Shown: positions 10,601 to 20,315, numbered from the stretch's first letter. The stretch is 64,000 nucleotides of DNA from Tridacna crocea (GCA_943736015.1 OX031057.1:43362501-43426500); one strand, 5' to 3'. The notes: generated from the letters alone by a model not told the origin. Program-made: numbers and translations.

Positions 10601-11200
10601 GAGGATTTAAATAAAGCAGACAATGTTATCAAAACTGACTATATTCTGAAAAAGTGGACAAAACAAGACATCATAAAAACATTCATAGAAGAAAAGCCTA
10701 TCAACCAGCACAGTTGGAAATGTACACGGCTTGAAACCTGGGAGTGCCTGGTTTTAATTCCAAGCTCGGGCGACTCTTTTTTAAAAAAAAAAACACACAG
10801 GAGTTAACGATAAGGCTTTGCAATAGGAATTATCCCTCCCCCACGACCACGTCCATCCTTATTTGAAGGATAAGTGATGCGGAGAAGAAGCCAGTGACTT
10901 CCATAAATACTGGTATAATGCAAAGAATTAAATAAGAATCGCCATGAAGGCATGCATAGGTGTGCTTGTGACCATCGTAAGACGGTAAGTATTGCTGTAC
11001 GGTAAAGGTCAGCATGGAGATTCGCGAAAATTAATGACAATACACAATTTCTCGTAAAAAATGATTCTCTGATAATCGCAAATTATTCAGCAGTGTCGTT
11101 CTTAATTTCCAGTTGAAACTTTTAGAAACTCACTCGATGCATTAATCCGTTTTGTCCAATTCAACAGTTTCAGACTCTTGAAGCCGCAGTTGGCAGCCAT
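6653..11200 (-). CDS. MRPS2: MRPS2, mitochondrial ribosomal protein uS2m (whole gene, 3 exons)
   Basis: Joining 11200-11134, 9473-9366 and 7617-6653 gives one open frame of 379 residues. The protein is a component of the mitochondrial small ribosomal subunit. Residues 1-58 are basic with few acids, as expected for a mitochondrial targeting peptide. Residues about 80-260 are the uS2 domain, with FKKRVHFGHHKGC and then YIFGTRFDVDIIDLDKT as its signature. The last ~110 residues are an acidic/lysine-rich tail, absent from short family members and probably disordered. All junctions are gt-ag and phases agree (1 then 1). Human MRPS2 is about 296 residues, so this one is longer because of its tail. 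Introns hold several MITEs. Confidence 0.93.
7694..7914 (+). mobile_element. TTAA-hairpin MITE, full length (MRPS2 intron 2)
   Basis: TTAA ends at 7694 and 7911. The left arm is consensus and the right arm carries two changes (CCCACGAAG). It is preceded by a stub TTTACCACACAATCCC, the remains of another copy. Confidence 0.9.
7911..8101 (+). mobile_element. TTAA-hairpin MITE, decayed, abutting the previous copy
   Basis: It shares TTAA 7911-7914 with the previous copy and ends GTGGTAAAGGGTTAA. The core is diverged (AAAAAGATGAAAATGCTGG / CCAGTATTTTCTACTTTTT). Confidence 0.7.
8225..8530 (-). mobile_element. Remnants of two TTAA-hairpin MITEs
   Basis: About 8225-8335 keeps GAGCATTTTCTCC, ATGTTTTCTAA and GGATTGTTCAGTACAGGGTTA. 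About 8412-8500 keeps CAACCTTGAAGAAAATGGC and a weak palindrome around GACTGGAACCAGTG. Ends cannot be fixed. Confidence 0.45.
8608..8832 (+). mobile_element. TTAA-hairpin MITE, full length
   Basis: TTAA at 8608 and 8829. The core, about 8656-8725, has several arm mismatches (AATGCGG against CCACAAT). Confidence 0.8.
8936..9104 (-). mobile_element. TTAA-hairpin MITE, one arm deleted
   Basis: TTAA at 8936 and 9101. Flanks are intact but only the right arm (CCTTTTCCCACAATG) remains. A further fragment precedes it at about 8855-8930. Confidence 0.7.
9366..9473 (-). CDS. MRPS2: MRPS2 exon 2
   Basis: 108 bases between acceptor ctattcttttgcag and donor GTAAAA. It reads SKSTSSIFKRELCVQADHVM and on to ETAKQKESVQ. 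The first two bases complete an Ile codon and the last base begins the Gly codon of exon 3. The other two frames either have a stop or do not fit the junction phases. Confidence 0.85.
9547..9770 (-). mobile_element. TTAA-hairpin MITE, nearly full length (MRPS2 intron 1)
   Basis: Left TTAA at 9547, just 5' on the transcript side of MRPS2 exon 2. The right end decays at GCGAAAGGGTTTT. The core has two extra A bases in one arm. Confidence 0.85.
10243..10495 (-). mobile_element. TTAA-hairpin MITE with duplicated arm
   Basis: TTAA at 10243 and 10492. The left arm occurs twice in diverged form (ATTGTAGGAAAAGGAC and then AATGTGGGAAAATGAG), so the core is longer than usual at about 10345-10440. Confidence 0.85.
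10715..10790 (+). repeat. tRNA-like SINE fragment
   Basis: ACGGCTTGAAACCTGGGAG and GGTTTTAATTCCAAGC resemble the anticodon-arm to B-box part of the SINE at 5060 (ACTTGAAACCTGGAG, AGTTTGAGCC). Short and without defined ends. Confidence 0.4.
11134..11200 (-). CDS. MRPS2: MRPS2 exon 1 with start codon
   Basis: ATG at 11200-11198 preceded by CTTAACAAAG. It reads MAANCGFKSLKLLNWTKRIN and ends in GCATCGA before a GTGAGT donor. The phase (one base) fits exon 2. The hydrophobic and basic composition without acids fits a mitochondrial presequence. No TATA box is evident upstream. Confidence 0.82.
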
Positions 11201-11259
11201 CTTTGTTAAGTGGTACAGGCTAATATTACTCACTATTGCTCAAAAATAGGATGGAATGA

Positions 11260-11402
11260 CCGTCCGTCTGTCTTTCATTCTGCCTGGCTTCCATCCATCT
11301 ACCCATCTTCCGTCCGTCCTCCATGCATCCATCCTTCTTCTTTCCTCCCTTCCCTCCTTCCCTCCCTCACTCCCTCCCTTCTCCTTCTTTCCATCCATCG
11401 TG
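11260..11402 (+). repeat. CCATCC/CCTCCCTT low-complexity tract
   Basis: Pyrimidine-rich degenerate microsatellite of CCATCYATC, CCGTCC and CCTCCCT units. It lies just outside MRPS2 exon 1 and could be in its promoter region. The ORFs across it are compositional artefacts. Confidence 0.8.
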
Positions 11403-11559
11403 GATGACTATCGCTCTCGTGGATTATTGTGCCTCATAACTCACAAGCGTGGTTTATTGAACAATAGAAACAATATTATTTCATAAATTAAATATTTTCA
11501 AGTCACGATAATTAAGAAAGATTATTTCTTAATTAAATCTTTCAAAATGACAAAATCTC

Positions 11560-11773
11560 AGCCCTTTCACCAGACAACAAAATTTTAGCCTCGTCCAGAG
11601 CCTTAGAATATGCATGCAGACCACTCACAAAATTTGATTTGAATAAAATAAAATATCTCTTAGGTTAGAAAATATTGTACAAAAAGGAAAAAAAAATGCT
11701 GGTTACCTTCTATGCTTTCTAGAGGTGTCTTTCTCTGGTCATTAAAATTTGGGTTTCCTGTGGTAAAGGATCA
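11560..11773 (-). mobile_element. Old TTAA-hairpin MITE shared by both duplicates
   Basis: Degenerate copy (CCAGACAACAAAATTTTAGCC ... CCTGTGGTAAAGG). The same copy lies at about 21218-21635 in duplicate B, where a younger MITE (21300-21511) is inserted into it. It therefore predates the duplication. Confidence 0.7.
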
Positions 11774-12353
11774 AGCTTGCGAAATACATGTATCAAAAGA
11801 CAAATCATTTAATTTTGATTCAATTGATAGAGGTTGTCAATTTAACCTGTTTATTCTGTCTGCCTACAAAATAAAGAGTCAAGCTTACATATATCAAAAT
11901 ATCAAAGGACAAAATCAAGACGTTTTCTGTTTTTTGCTGCTTTTGATTAAATAATGTTGTAAATATTAATTGCAATTATCATGTATAAGAAGACAGACGA
12001 AATTGTGAAAATTTAATGGTCTAAGGGAGAAAACCCATACTTACTACACTCTTTATTATAACAGAGTCGCGTCCCTTACACATCTGAACTGGCTAAAACC
12101 GAAGACGAATAAAAAATATGGTATATCTTAAAGTCTGTAAAGACCGTCCGTATACAAACGATTTCTTTCTCAGATTTGTGATTAATTGTGTTATTTATTT
12201 TTGTAATGAAAGGTATTGAATTTAATGTATTGTGATCAACAGGTCCGAATTTTTTCACTACATTACACAAAGAATTCAGAACATTTAAAAAAACGTACAT
12301 GGTTTTTGCCTACCCAGCCGGTTATCTCCCTTGCATCTCATCATTGAAATGTA

Positions 12354-13424
12354 GGGTCAATCCGGGTAAATACGGACGATTTTTACACAGCTCACTTCGC
12401 CAGTCAACTACTGTTACAATGTGAAAGCCATGACCCCTATAACCTATGAGTTAACATTTCAAGACTTTCCCCTTTGATATTTTCGCTATATTGTATAGTT
12501 TACTCTGCCCGAGATATTGCGAAAATGCAGTTGAAGTTACTTAGTCGAATCCGGGTAAATACGGACATGAGGGGTGAAGTACGGACACAGACTTGAAAAT
12601 TACGGACACCTTACTTTAAACGGGTTAAATACGGTATTGCTCGGCACAAGATATTTCTTCTTTCCCTATTATGTTTTCAAAAGAACAATACTGCCAAAAC
12701 CTAATAAAACATTGGATGGTTTGTGGCCTAAACGGACAATAATAGCAATAGATCTAGCACAACCTGCACATTAGGCAGGACAACAGTTACAAAATGCAGT
12801 GAAACGAAGAATCGTTCCAGTAGCACATACATCTGTGGCTTAATTTTATTTAATGCATCTAATTTTGGAAAAGTATTGGATTCTACTTGTGCGGCCCGAG
12901 CTATAAATTAACTTCTAGATATCGTCCTTTTAAAATATTTGATAGACATGAATTCTGTAGATACTTTTTGTAAGTGTCCGTAATTTTACAGTGTGTTCAA
13001 ACGACTGGTTTAATACGGACAGTTGTCTTTTTCTTCTTTATTTCTGCTAATGTGTAATTTGCCATTATTTTGATGATTTATTACTTTTCTTCAATCATTT
13101 TTCATAGTTTTTAACACCATTACGGCTTAGTGAAAAAAATCTTTAACTTGTGAAAGCGTTCAAGTACCTATCAGAGTTGTAGCACAAATCTTCAGATTCA
13201 AGCATAGTTGAGAAAAGGCGAATCAAGTTTGACACTAAATGTGCTTGTATCATCTCATAAACTTAATCGTCATCAAAACTAGCGCACTGACACAGAAATA
13301 AGATGGGAGTGCTATATATAGATTATGGCATGGATATTGGGAGTTGAAATACGCTCGGATATTTTCCGAAAGTATGGTGCATGTCCGTATTTATACCCTT
13401 GTCCGTATTTACCCGGATTGACCC
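12354..13424. mobile_element. 1.07-kb non-coding TIR element (ACGGAC type), TA target
   Basis: Termini GGGTCAATCCGGGTAAATAC and its reverse complement, flanked by TA at 12352-12353 and 13425-13426. Duplicate B has a single TA at 23923-23924 at the matching place. Near both ends several direct and inverted ACGGAC/GTCCGT motifs occur (about 12370, 12560, 12584, 12603 and 12976, 13015, 13384, 13402). There is no ORF for a transposase, so it is non-autonomous. The TA duplication suggests a Tc1/mariner-type or similar transposase. Confidence 0.88.
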
Positions 13425-13773
13425 TAAACACAAAAGCGCCAAAATTTGACTTGTAAGTAACGATTTGTTTGTCGTGATAAGATTTATACAGAATTAAACT
13501 TATAGTTCAGACAGTTTTAACATGCATTCATAATTTATAAATCCATTTTTAAAAGCGAAATTCGATCAAGCAGATTAGTATTACTGAACGTATACTTTGA
13601 AATGAGCAATATCTTCGATTAATATCTAGGTCATGGTTTCCTTTGAGATCATCGAAAAATATCGACAATTGTGCAGAGTATAGTCCTTTCATTTCGCACA
13701 CAATAATTAGTTTGAATGGTAGAAAATCGAGGGTAAATGGTTCTTAATGTGCTGTTCAAAAGGTTGTGCCTTA

Positions 13774-13784
13774 CAGGCCCGTAG

Positions 13785-13817
<33 letters not shown>

Positions 13818-13957
13818 TAGGGGGGGCTCAGCCCCCCCCCCAATAATTTTGAAAATCATAGTAACTAAAATATGAGTTTTTAGCGCAATGCAATTACCAC
13901 GCAAAAAATCTCAGTATTTCGAAGTTAGCCCCCCCAATCTTGAAATGCTTCCTACGT
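13774..13957. repeat. G-run/C-run element with inverted ends
   Basis: It begins CAGGCCCGTAGGAACAG and ends CTTCCTACGTGCTG (near-inverted CAGnnCGTAGGAA). It has a run of 27 G at 13790-13816, then CTAG, six more G and a C run. It is either the 5' part of the LINE insertion or a separate short DNA element. Confidence 0.5.
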
Positions 13958-14273
13958 GCTGCTGTCACAGAGCACACAAAAATGTGGGAATGACATATCG
14001 CATAATAAAAGCTTCCCTTCTGATTTAGATAATGGTACATCCAATATGGACATTGCTAACACTAGTATCAAGAACATTACTGGAAATGATAAGGAAGAGC
14101 AGGTTCCTACTATAGAGAGTGAAGAAAAACCTGAAAGCTTTCAAAAATATTTTTTGTCTCAAACCCACAGGAAATATGCGAGGAAAAAAGAACAGAAAAA
14201 CAAAATGACCCTACCAAAAAGAGGCAAGTCACCACCGATGGAACAGTTAGATCAAATAATATCATTAAGATAA
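13956..14273 (+). pseudogene. LINE ORF1 remnant (3' part)
   Basis: An open frame upstream of ORF2 encoding about 105 residues rich in Lys, Glu and Ser (EKPESFQKYFLSQTHRKYAR). No gag-type zinc knuckle is seen. It overlaps the start of the ORF2 frame, which is the -1 frame relative to it. It is probably the C-terminal end of an ORF1 whose 5' part is missing. Function cannot be shown from sequence. Confidence 0.45.
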
Positions 14274-14278
14274 CCACA

Positions 14279-17200
14279 TTGAATGTCAAGAATGTCAAAG
14301 TAAATTTTAACTATGTAAATGACATTCTGAAAAATACAGACTTTCTATGCATCCAAGAACATTGGTTATTTGATTTTGAGAAAAACATACTTAATGAAAT
14401 CAGTCCCAACTTCCAATCATACAGTAAAAGTGTAGATACAGGAAACCCTATATCACCACATCAACGCCCGCGTGGATATGGAGGTACAGCGATTCTTTGG
14501 AACACAAAATATGATCACATTATCAAAAAAACTGATGAGGGATCAAACCGTATAATTACGATACTGATTGGTCTCGACCCACCAATTTGCTTAACATGTG
14601 TCTACATGCCATCAAGGAATGGTACAGACTGTGAAAGTAACTTTTCAAGCACGCTTGATGAATTAAGTGAAATCCTAATTAAATATGGTAAGGAATATGA
14701 TGTAATAATAGCTGGAGATTTTAATGCCTCTCTGCAAAAGGATTGCAATAGAAGCAAACAACTGAAAAAATTCTATTCGGAAATGAACCTTAATACAAAT
14801 TTACAAGATCAGAAACCAACCTTCTTCCATCCGAATGGGATTCACCATTCTGAAATTGACTACTTATTTTATAAAATAAGAGAAGAAACCAAATGTCAGG
14901 TAGCAAAATATAAAATCTTGGATCAAGAACCATCAAATGTATCAGACCATGTACCGGTTTACCTTATCTTGCTTTACACAAGATTAGAAAAAGTTGACGA
15001 AAATAAAAAAGCAATAAACAATAAAGAAACCCCACCTATTAGAACAGTAAAATGGGAAAAAGTAGACCATCAGTCATATAAACAGAAAGTCAAAAACAAG
15101 ATGCGAAACTACTCTGACCAAATAAGCGATATTTATGACATCGAAACTAGTTTATATTGGCTGTCTAATATGTTGATAGAGACTGCTAGTGAATGTTGCA
15201 ACATGAGTAAAGGCAACTCTAAGAAACCAAAAAAGCGCGGAATTGGCGTATGGAACCAAGATATAGCAAAAGCATTGCAGGAAAGTAGAGAAGCTCACAA
15301 ATGGTGGAAGCTATCTGAAATCCGAGGAACATCAAATGATAGTCTGACAGTGAAACGCAGAGATTGCAGGAAAAAATTACGACAGACCATAAGAGTAGCT
15401 CAAGCCAAACAAAGAGATAACAAATATGAAAAACTAATGTCATGCTTTGAAAACGACAAAAGCATGTTTTACGCTTTAGTCAAAAAGCAAAGGAATCCGG
15501 AAAACAAGTACCAAGAACTTCAAGAACTTACAGTGGACGGGAAAACCTATACAGAAAATGAAAATATATTAAATGCCTTCAAATCTTATTTTGCCAATTT
15601 GGCGAATCCCCAAATAGACGAAGGAACCATACCTGACAACCAAAATGAAAGAAACGCTGAACTTGCAAAACTAATTATTAAAGAGTTAACTAACTCAGGA
15701 AATACTATAATAGTAACTCCCGAAAAACTAGAAAAAATTATAAAATCTATGTCAAACGGCAAAGCTACTGACATAACAGGATTAACTGCTGAACACCTGA
15801 AATACTGCTACTATCAAATAGAATCAGGTCTGCTAGCTCTAATCAATGCAATGCTAGAAAAGAAATATATTCCTAGTATTCTTACACAAGGGCTGGTCAC
15901 ACCAGTACTCAAGAAGAATAAAGACAAAACCTTAGCAGGCAATTATAGGGGCATAACAGTATTACCAATTATTGGAAAAATCATTGAAAAAATTTTACTC
16001 GAGTATGTAAGTGAAAACTTTTGTACCAAACAAAGTAAATACCAAAGAGGATTCACAAAAGAAGTATCTACAAATAATGCTTCTCTTATGGTTTCAGAAG
16101 CAATTAATGAGGCCAAAGACAACAAAATTCCAATGTATCTAATTACGTTGGACGCTGAGAAAGCCTTTGATGTTGTGTGGCATAGTTCTTTGTTTTTGAA
16201 ATTATTCCAATATGAAACTGATTTTTCAACAATTAACATAATCATGAATATGTATGACCAAGCTCAAAGTAAAGTTAAGTGGACAGGTAGTTTATCTGGC
16301 TCATTTCCAGTCAAGCAAGGAGTAAGACAAGGAGGTATTTTATCTGCTACCTTATATAAGATCTTTAATAATGACCTTCTTGAAACCCTATTGAACAGTA
16401 GACTTGGTACTAAAATAGGATGTATACCATGTGCAGCACCTACGTTTGCAGATGATACTGCCTTACAGTCAAATTCAATAGAGGAAGCCCAATGTATGCT
16501 AAACTATGTTGAAAGCTACACCAAAGGTCACCACTTCAATATTAATGTGAGCAAAAGTGGCATATTACCAATCAAAGTACAAGACGTGGAATTATCACTC
16601 TATAATAGGCCTCTTGAATCACAACAATGTTGTATACATCTTGGTATAGAAAGAAACAGAAATGGTGCAATTGACATTGAAAAAAACATAGAACTAGCCA
16701 GAAGGACATCATATGCACTGCTTGGATCTGGATTTCATGGTAAAAGAGGGTTATCCCCCAAGTATACTATCCAAATGTGGAAAATATATATTCTTCCGAA
16801 ACTAATATTCGGCTTGGAAACACTATCACTGACAAAAAATGAAATCAACAGATTAGAAAAATATCAAAAAGCTGTGCTTAAGGCAATTCTTTCACTACCT
16901 GACAATACTGCTGATGAAGCAATACCCATATTAACTGGTTTGAGAAGCATTGAAGCAGAAATCGATATAAGAAGACTATCACTACTCAATAGAGTACTTC
17001 TTAATACAGACTCGCTAGAATGTCAAATCGGTCATAGACAACTTGCAGTGAAAACCAATAACAGCAAAAGCTGGTTCATAGAAACCAAGAAAACTATGAA
17101 TAAATATGAAATGGATAGTATCTATGATGAATTAAAAAAGCCAACAAATAAGAAACTCTGGAAAAAAACTGTACAGAATGCAGTGGATAAATACTGGAAA

Positions 17201-17728
17201 AATAGAACCAACATGCTTTTAGAAAAAAAGTCATCTCTAAAATACCTTGTTGGAACGAGATGGGATTATGGCCTAATCCATAACTCAATCAAGTATGTTA
17301 AAAATACTTTATATGACAACCAAAAATGCCTAGTGAAAATTAGGCTCCTAACAGGAACCTACAGACTTCAAACCCTTAGGTCAATGTTTAACCAATATGA
17401 AGTCTGTAAACTGTGCCCCATCTGTCAGGATGAACCTGAAACAAGAGAGCACTTCCTAACCAGATGCTGTAAAACTGAACAACAAAGAATAAAATATATT
17501 GATGATTTAGCCAAAACTATTGCTACTACTAGAATTATTCTAACGGGTAATTCTTCAACACTCACAAAACTTATCCTGGAGCCTGAGTCTACAATCAATA
17601 GTGAAGCTATTCTGACTACAGACAAACAAAATAGGCCAAATATTGAAAAACTAGAAGCGACTTCTAGAAACCTGTGTTACATGCTACATATACACAGAAT
17701 CAAGGCAACAGCAGATCCTGTGAAATAA
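14279..17728 (+). CDS. Non-LTR retrotransposon ORF2: APE endonuclease + reverse transcriptase
   Basis: A single open frame of about 1149 residues to the stop at 17728. Residues about 15-235 are an APE-type endonuclease: QEHW (26-29), GDFN (146-149) and SDH (222-224) hold its metal and catalytic residues. Residues about 480-770 are a reverse transcriptase with DAEKAFD (625-631), QGVRQGG and the catalytic FADD (723-726). A Cys/His cluster (CKLCPIC ... HFLTRC, from 1043) closes the protein, as in Jockey/CR1/I-group elements. It would nick target DNA and copy its own RNA. No in-frame ATG lies before the endonuclease domain: the frame is open from about 14132, with TTG at 14279 and the first ATG near residue 109. 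The true start is unknown. No internal stop or frameshift, so it is probably young. Confidence 0.93.
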   Translation: MNVKNVKVNFNYVNDILKNTDFLCIQEHWLFDFEKNILNEISPNFQSYSKSVDTGNPISPHQRPRGYGGTAILWNTKYDHIIKKTDEGSNRIITILIGLDPPICLTCVYMPSRNGTDCESNFSSTLDELSEILIKYGKEYDVIIAGDFNASLQKDCNRSKQLKKFYSEMNLNTNLQDQKPTFFHPNGIHHSEIDYLFYKIREETKCQVAKYKILDQEPSNVSDHVPVYLILLYTRLEKVDENKKAINNKETPPIRTVKWEKVDHQSYKQKVKNKMRNYSDQISDIYDIETSLYWLSNMLIETASECCNMSKGNSKKPKKRGIGVWNQDIAKALQESREAHKWWKLSEIRGTSNDSLTVKRRDCRKKLRQTIRVAQAKQRDNKYEKLMSCFENDKSMFYALVKKQRNPENKYQELQELTVDGKTYTENENILNAFKSYFANLANPQIDEGTIPDNQNERNAELAKLIIKELTNSGNTIIVTPEKLEKIIKSMSNGKATDITGLTAEHLKYCYYQIESGLLALINAMLEKKYIPSILTQGLVTPVLKKNKDKTLAGNYRGITVLPIIGKIIEKILLEYVSENFCTKQSKYQRGFTKEVSTNNASLMVSEAINEAKDNKIPMYLITLDAEKAFDVVWHSSLFLKLFQYETDFSTINIIMNMYDQAQSKVKWTGSLSGSFPVKQGVRQGGILSATLYKIFNNDLLETLLNSRLGTKIGCIPCAAPTFADDTALQSNSIEEAQCMLNYVESYTKGHHFNINVSKSGILPIKVQDVELSLYNRPLESQQCCIHLGIERNRNGAIDIEKNIELARRTSYALLGSGFHGKRGLSPKYTIQMWKIYILPKLIFGLETLSLTKNEINRLEKYQKAVLKAILSLPDNTADEAIPILTGLRSIEAEIDIRRLSLLNRVLLNTDSLECQIGHRQLAVKTNNSKSWFIETKKTMNKYEMDSIYDELKKPTNKKLWKKTVQNAVDKYWKNRTNMLLEKKSSLKYLVGTRWDYGLIHNSIKYVKNTLYDNQKCLVKIRLLTGTYRLQTLRSMFNQYEVCKLCPICQDEPETREHFLTRCCKTEQQRIKYIDDLAKTIATTRIILTGNSSTLTKLILEPESTINSEAILTTDKQNRPNIEKLEATSRNLCYMLHIHRIKATADPVK

Positions 17729-18663
17729 ACAACAACTACTCAAAACAGCATATTTAAGTACATGTAATATTAAGTTCCATACTACACAAGTTATAGAAAT
17801 AAATTTTATACATGTATATATTGAAAAATGAACAATTATCGTAAATATGACAATAACTGATTGACTTAAAACATTGTTAGTACATACATGTATGGGTTAC
17901 ATGTAGTGCTGGGAAGCATTAGTGGATACACATGGTTTCACACATAGCTCATGACAGTACTGATTTTTTTATAACTCTTATTACCAGACTTCACAAAACT
18001 GCATAACGTAAGAACTAAATATGCAGTGACCTTTAATTAAAACAGGAAAGTAACATTCTAAAGTATACTATGATTAATCTTTTATGACAATCTCCCTATT
18101 GGCAATAGTGGATGTGCCGAGGCCAGTCATGTCCATATCAATAGGGATATGAGTGGACTTTGTTCATCCTCTGTAATCTGTACCTAACAATTTATATTTT
18201 ATTAGGTTTATTAATAGTATTCCACCAATGGATTCCAGAGCTAAAATTCTTTAAATCAATAAAGTTCTATTGTTCCTTATTGACAAATTAGTGAACTGAA
18301 TGATTGAATATGATAAGTACAGTAAGTTTCTTATAAAACTGTTTAAATTAGTGAAGACCAATTAGACTTTCTGCTAAAGTGAAAAGTGTCATTAACTGAT
18401 AGCAAGGCGCACTGATCTCATGAGTTACTCTATCAAATAACCAACAGCGTACATAGTGTTAATAATCACGCGAGTTATTATAGCAACTAACTAATAGTGT
18501 ACATAGTGTTAACCGACAAATTGTGTCACAGTGAAATAGAACTAATAGTGGACTAAAAGCTCATTAAATGTAAAACAAAACCCAATACTCTCATCAGATT
18601 GAAGGAGAGAGCTGAGCCGAAATCCAACGGCTGAAGGAACAACAACAACAACAACAACGTGGC
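17729..18663 (+). other. LINE 3' region, no gene
   Basis: AT-rich with an AATAAA at about 17800 and a near-repeat of CATAGTGTTAA (18450 and 18502). It ends in GGAAC followed by AAC repeats at 18636-18658. Absent from duplicate B, hence part of the insertion. No coding signal. Confidence 0.55.
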
Positions 18664-19157
18664 TGCCTTATATAAAATCTTTCTCGGCGATGTAGGCCTA
18701 CAGATGTTCATCCAAAATACTTTCAATGTATGTTTCTTCACACCCGTAAGCAGGATTCAAATTAAAAATGGACATAGCCAGAAACCTTGCAAAACTCTAG
18801 TAAAAAAGAAAAAAAAGTGAACGAATCGGAAAAATGAATAACATCATTGGGTCGAGTACAGATCTTACTAGCAATTCGGTTAAACCAGCATTTCATCCGA
18901 GAGAAGGTGACAAGGGTAAATGAAAATCGTCATAATAAGGGAGGTTACTTTTCATAAATTTGAATCTATGCTATTACGAGTTTTCTCCCTTAGGCCATAA
19001 AATGATGATGTTCTCGTTCATAGACAAGAAAATGAAGATAATTCATTCATACAGTTATGTTATTTATTACATTACTATAGTATATTGCTTGATAACTAGT
19101 AACTATTATTTAGCACGTGTATTTATTATCATGCAAAACAGCCAAGGCAATAGATCA

Positions 19158-19173
19158 TATATATATATATATC
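19158..19173. repeat. (AT)n microsatellite
   Basis: Short run of AT dinucleotides in the duplicated segment. The partner is shorter at about 24726. Confidence 0.8.
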
Positions 19174-19529
19174 ATAAAACTATTTTGAAAAAAGAAGAAA
19201 CTGCTTGTAATTTATAAGCAGTTTTAAATAACAGTTTCTGAAATCAAGATTTTACACGTTTTCATGGAGTAAATTCTTCAGTATACATAGCTTGACCTAG
19301 ATTGATGTAAATTTGATTACTAAGAATATTTTATGAGTTCAATTAACTCTTTTTCAAACAAAGTTGTGTTTTTTGGACTGTGAAGGAGCGGGTTTCTAAG
19401 AAAGATTGTTTAAAAGGCAGAAAATGCTGACCAGTATGCAACCATTCATCTCCAGTTAAAAACTTTTTTTTCCCCTTACCTAGTGATATTTTCCCAATGT
19501 TGTCAAAATCCCTTCATTTTAAACATAAT

Positions 19530-19731
19530 AAATTTGTTGTCTAAAAAGAAGCCCTTTGAAAACATTGTGGGAAGAGGAGAAAATGCTAGTGACCAGCATT
19601 TTCTCCTTTTCCCACAACGTTTTCTACCCTTTTCTGACCAAATTTCAACTTTTCAGTCACATTTCTTTTGTTGTCTGCAAATGCCTTCAATTTGGCCTGG
19701 TCTAAAGTTTTCTCATGTGGTAAACAGTTAA
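19530..19731 (+). mobile_element. TTAA-hairpin MITE (duplicate A only)
   Basis: Core at about 19558-19624 with GGGAAGAGGAGAAAATGC and its near complement. Right end GTGGTAAACAGTTAA (19728-19731). The left end is eroded. Not present at the matching place of duplicate B. Confidence 0.75.
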
Positions 19732-19869
19732 AGTGCTAAGCTCAAATTTAGTTGTCCCTGTAGACTTATGTAAAAATCATAGACTGCTAAATATTCCTCA
19801 AGAACAGACGGCACAAAATGTGCAAAATGATGTAGGAACTACACGATCAACTTTATAGTTATGAACCAA

Positions 19870-19942
19870 AGTGGCAAAAAAATTCCCACAATGCTTTCAA
19901 AAGGCTTACTATCTCAGGTTTGTAAAAGACAAAGGGTTAAAT
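19870..19942 (-). mobile_element. TTAA-hairpin MITE, right-half fragment
   Basis: TTCCCACAATGCTTTCAAAAGGC ... ACAAAGGGTTAA: one arm plus the right flank only. Confidence 0.5.
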
Positions 19943-20091
19943 GCCTTCCTCATAATGACTGTCAATGTCTTCTTTAATCAGTTGAAAACAAATGCCATCA
20001 TTCTAGTCATATTGAATTTTGTGTATACAAACACTTTCCCACAAGCATATCTGAAATTGTCTAGTACAGAATTAACTCAAACTAAACCACT

Positions 20092-20315
20092 TTAACCCTT
20101 TACCCCATAAGCCATTTCTATGGTATCTCTAATTGGCCCTAAATAACAGCAAGGATGAAGCTGTTTCTTATGTGTATATGACACCTTTTGATAGCATAGA
20201 AAACATTGTGGCAAAAGGTGAAATTGCTCGTCACGAGCAATTTCATCTTTTGCCACAATGTTTTCCATAGGCTCCAACAAGCAATGCCTAGAAATGAGTA
20301 TCTATGGAGTAAATT
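20092..20315 (+). mobile_element. Divergent subfamily of the TTAA-hairpin MITE
   Basis: Left end TTAACCCTTTACCCCATAAG fits the family, but the flanks differ. The palindrome (about 20198-20266) reads GGCAAAAGGTGAAATTGCTC GTGACGAGC-like, with every change matched on the other arm. The right end resembles ATGAGTATCTATGGAG, not the family TIR. Confidence 0.6.

Larger units (their letters stand above)
13774..18663 (+). mobile_element. LINE-bearing insertion flanked by TGCCTTA
   Basis: TGCCTTA occurs at 13767-13773 and 18664-18670, but only once at the matching place in duplicate B (24261-24267). The whole block is therefore an insertion. It contains a G/C-run element (13774-13957), a partial ORF1, a full ORF2 and a 0.9-kb tail ending in (AAC)n just before the right target repeat. 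One LINE with a microsatellite tail, or a LINE plus later insertions, would both fit. Confidence 0.75.
11550..19850. repeat. Segmental duplication, copy A
   Basis: Collinear and clearly similar to 21200-25360 once insertions are removed. Matching landmarks are CTTTCTAGAGGTRTCTTTC (11717/21580), GGTCTAAGGGAGAAAAC (12021/23603), CCCAGCCGGTTATCTCC (12313/23884), CAAATTTGACTTG-type text (13444/23940), ATCTTTCTCGGCGAT (18678/24276) and CTCAAATTTAGTTKTCC (19741/25248). Copy A alone holds the elements at 12354-13424 and 13774-18663 and the MITE near 19530-19731. Confidence 0.85.

Noticed and set aside
13707-13904. Proline-rich ORF across the G/C runs
   Set aside because: It is produced by the homopolymer run and has no other support.
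18959-19217. ORF of 85 residues in the duplicated segment
   Set aside because: The partner copy (24500-24780) does not keep the frame open, so no selection for coding is seen.
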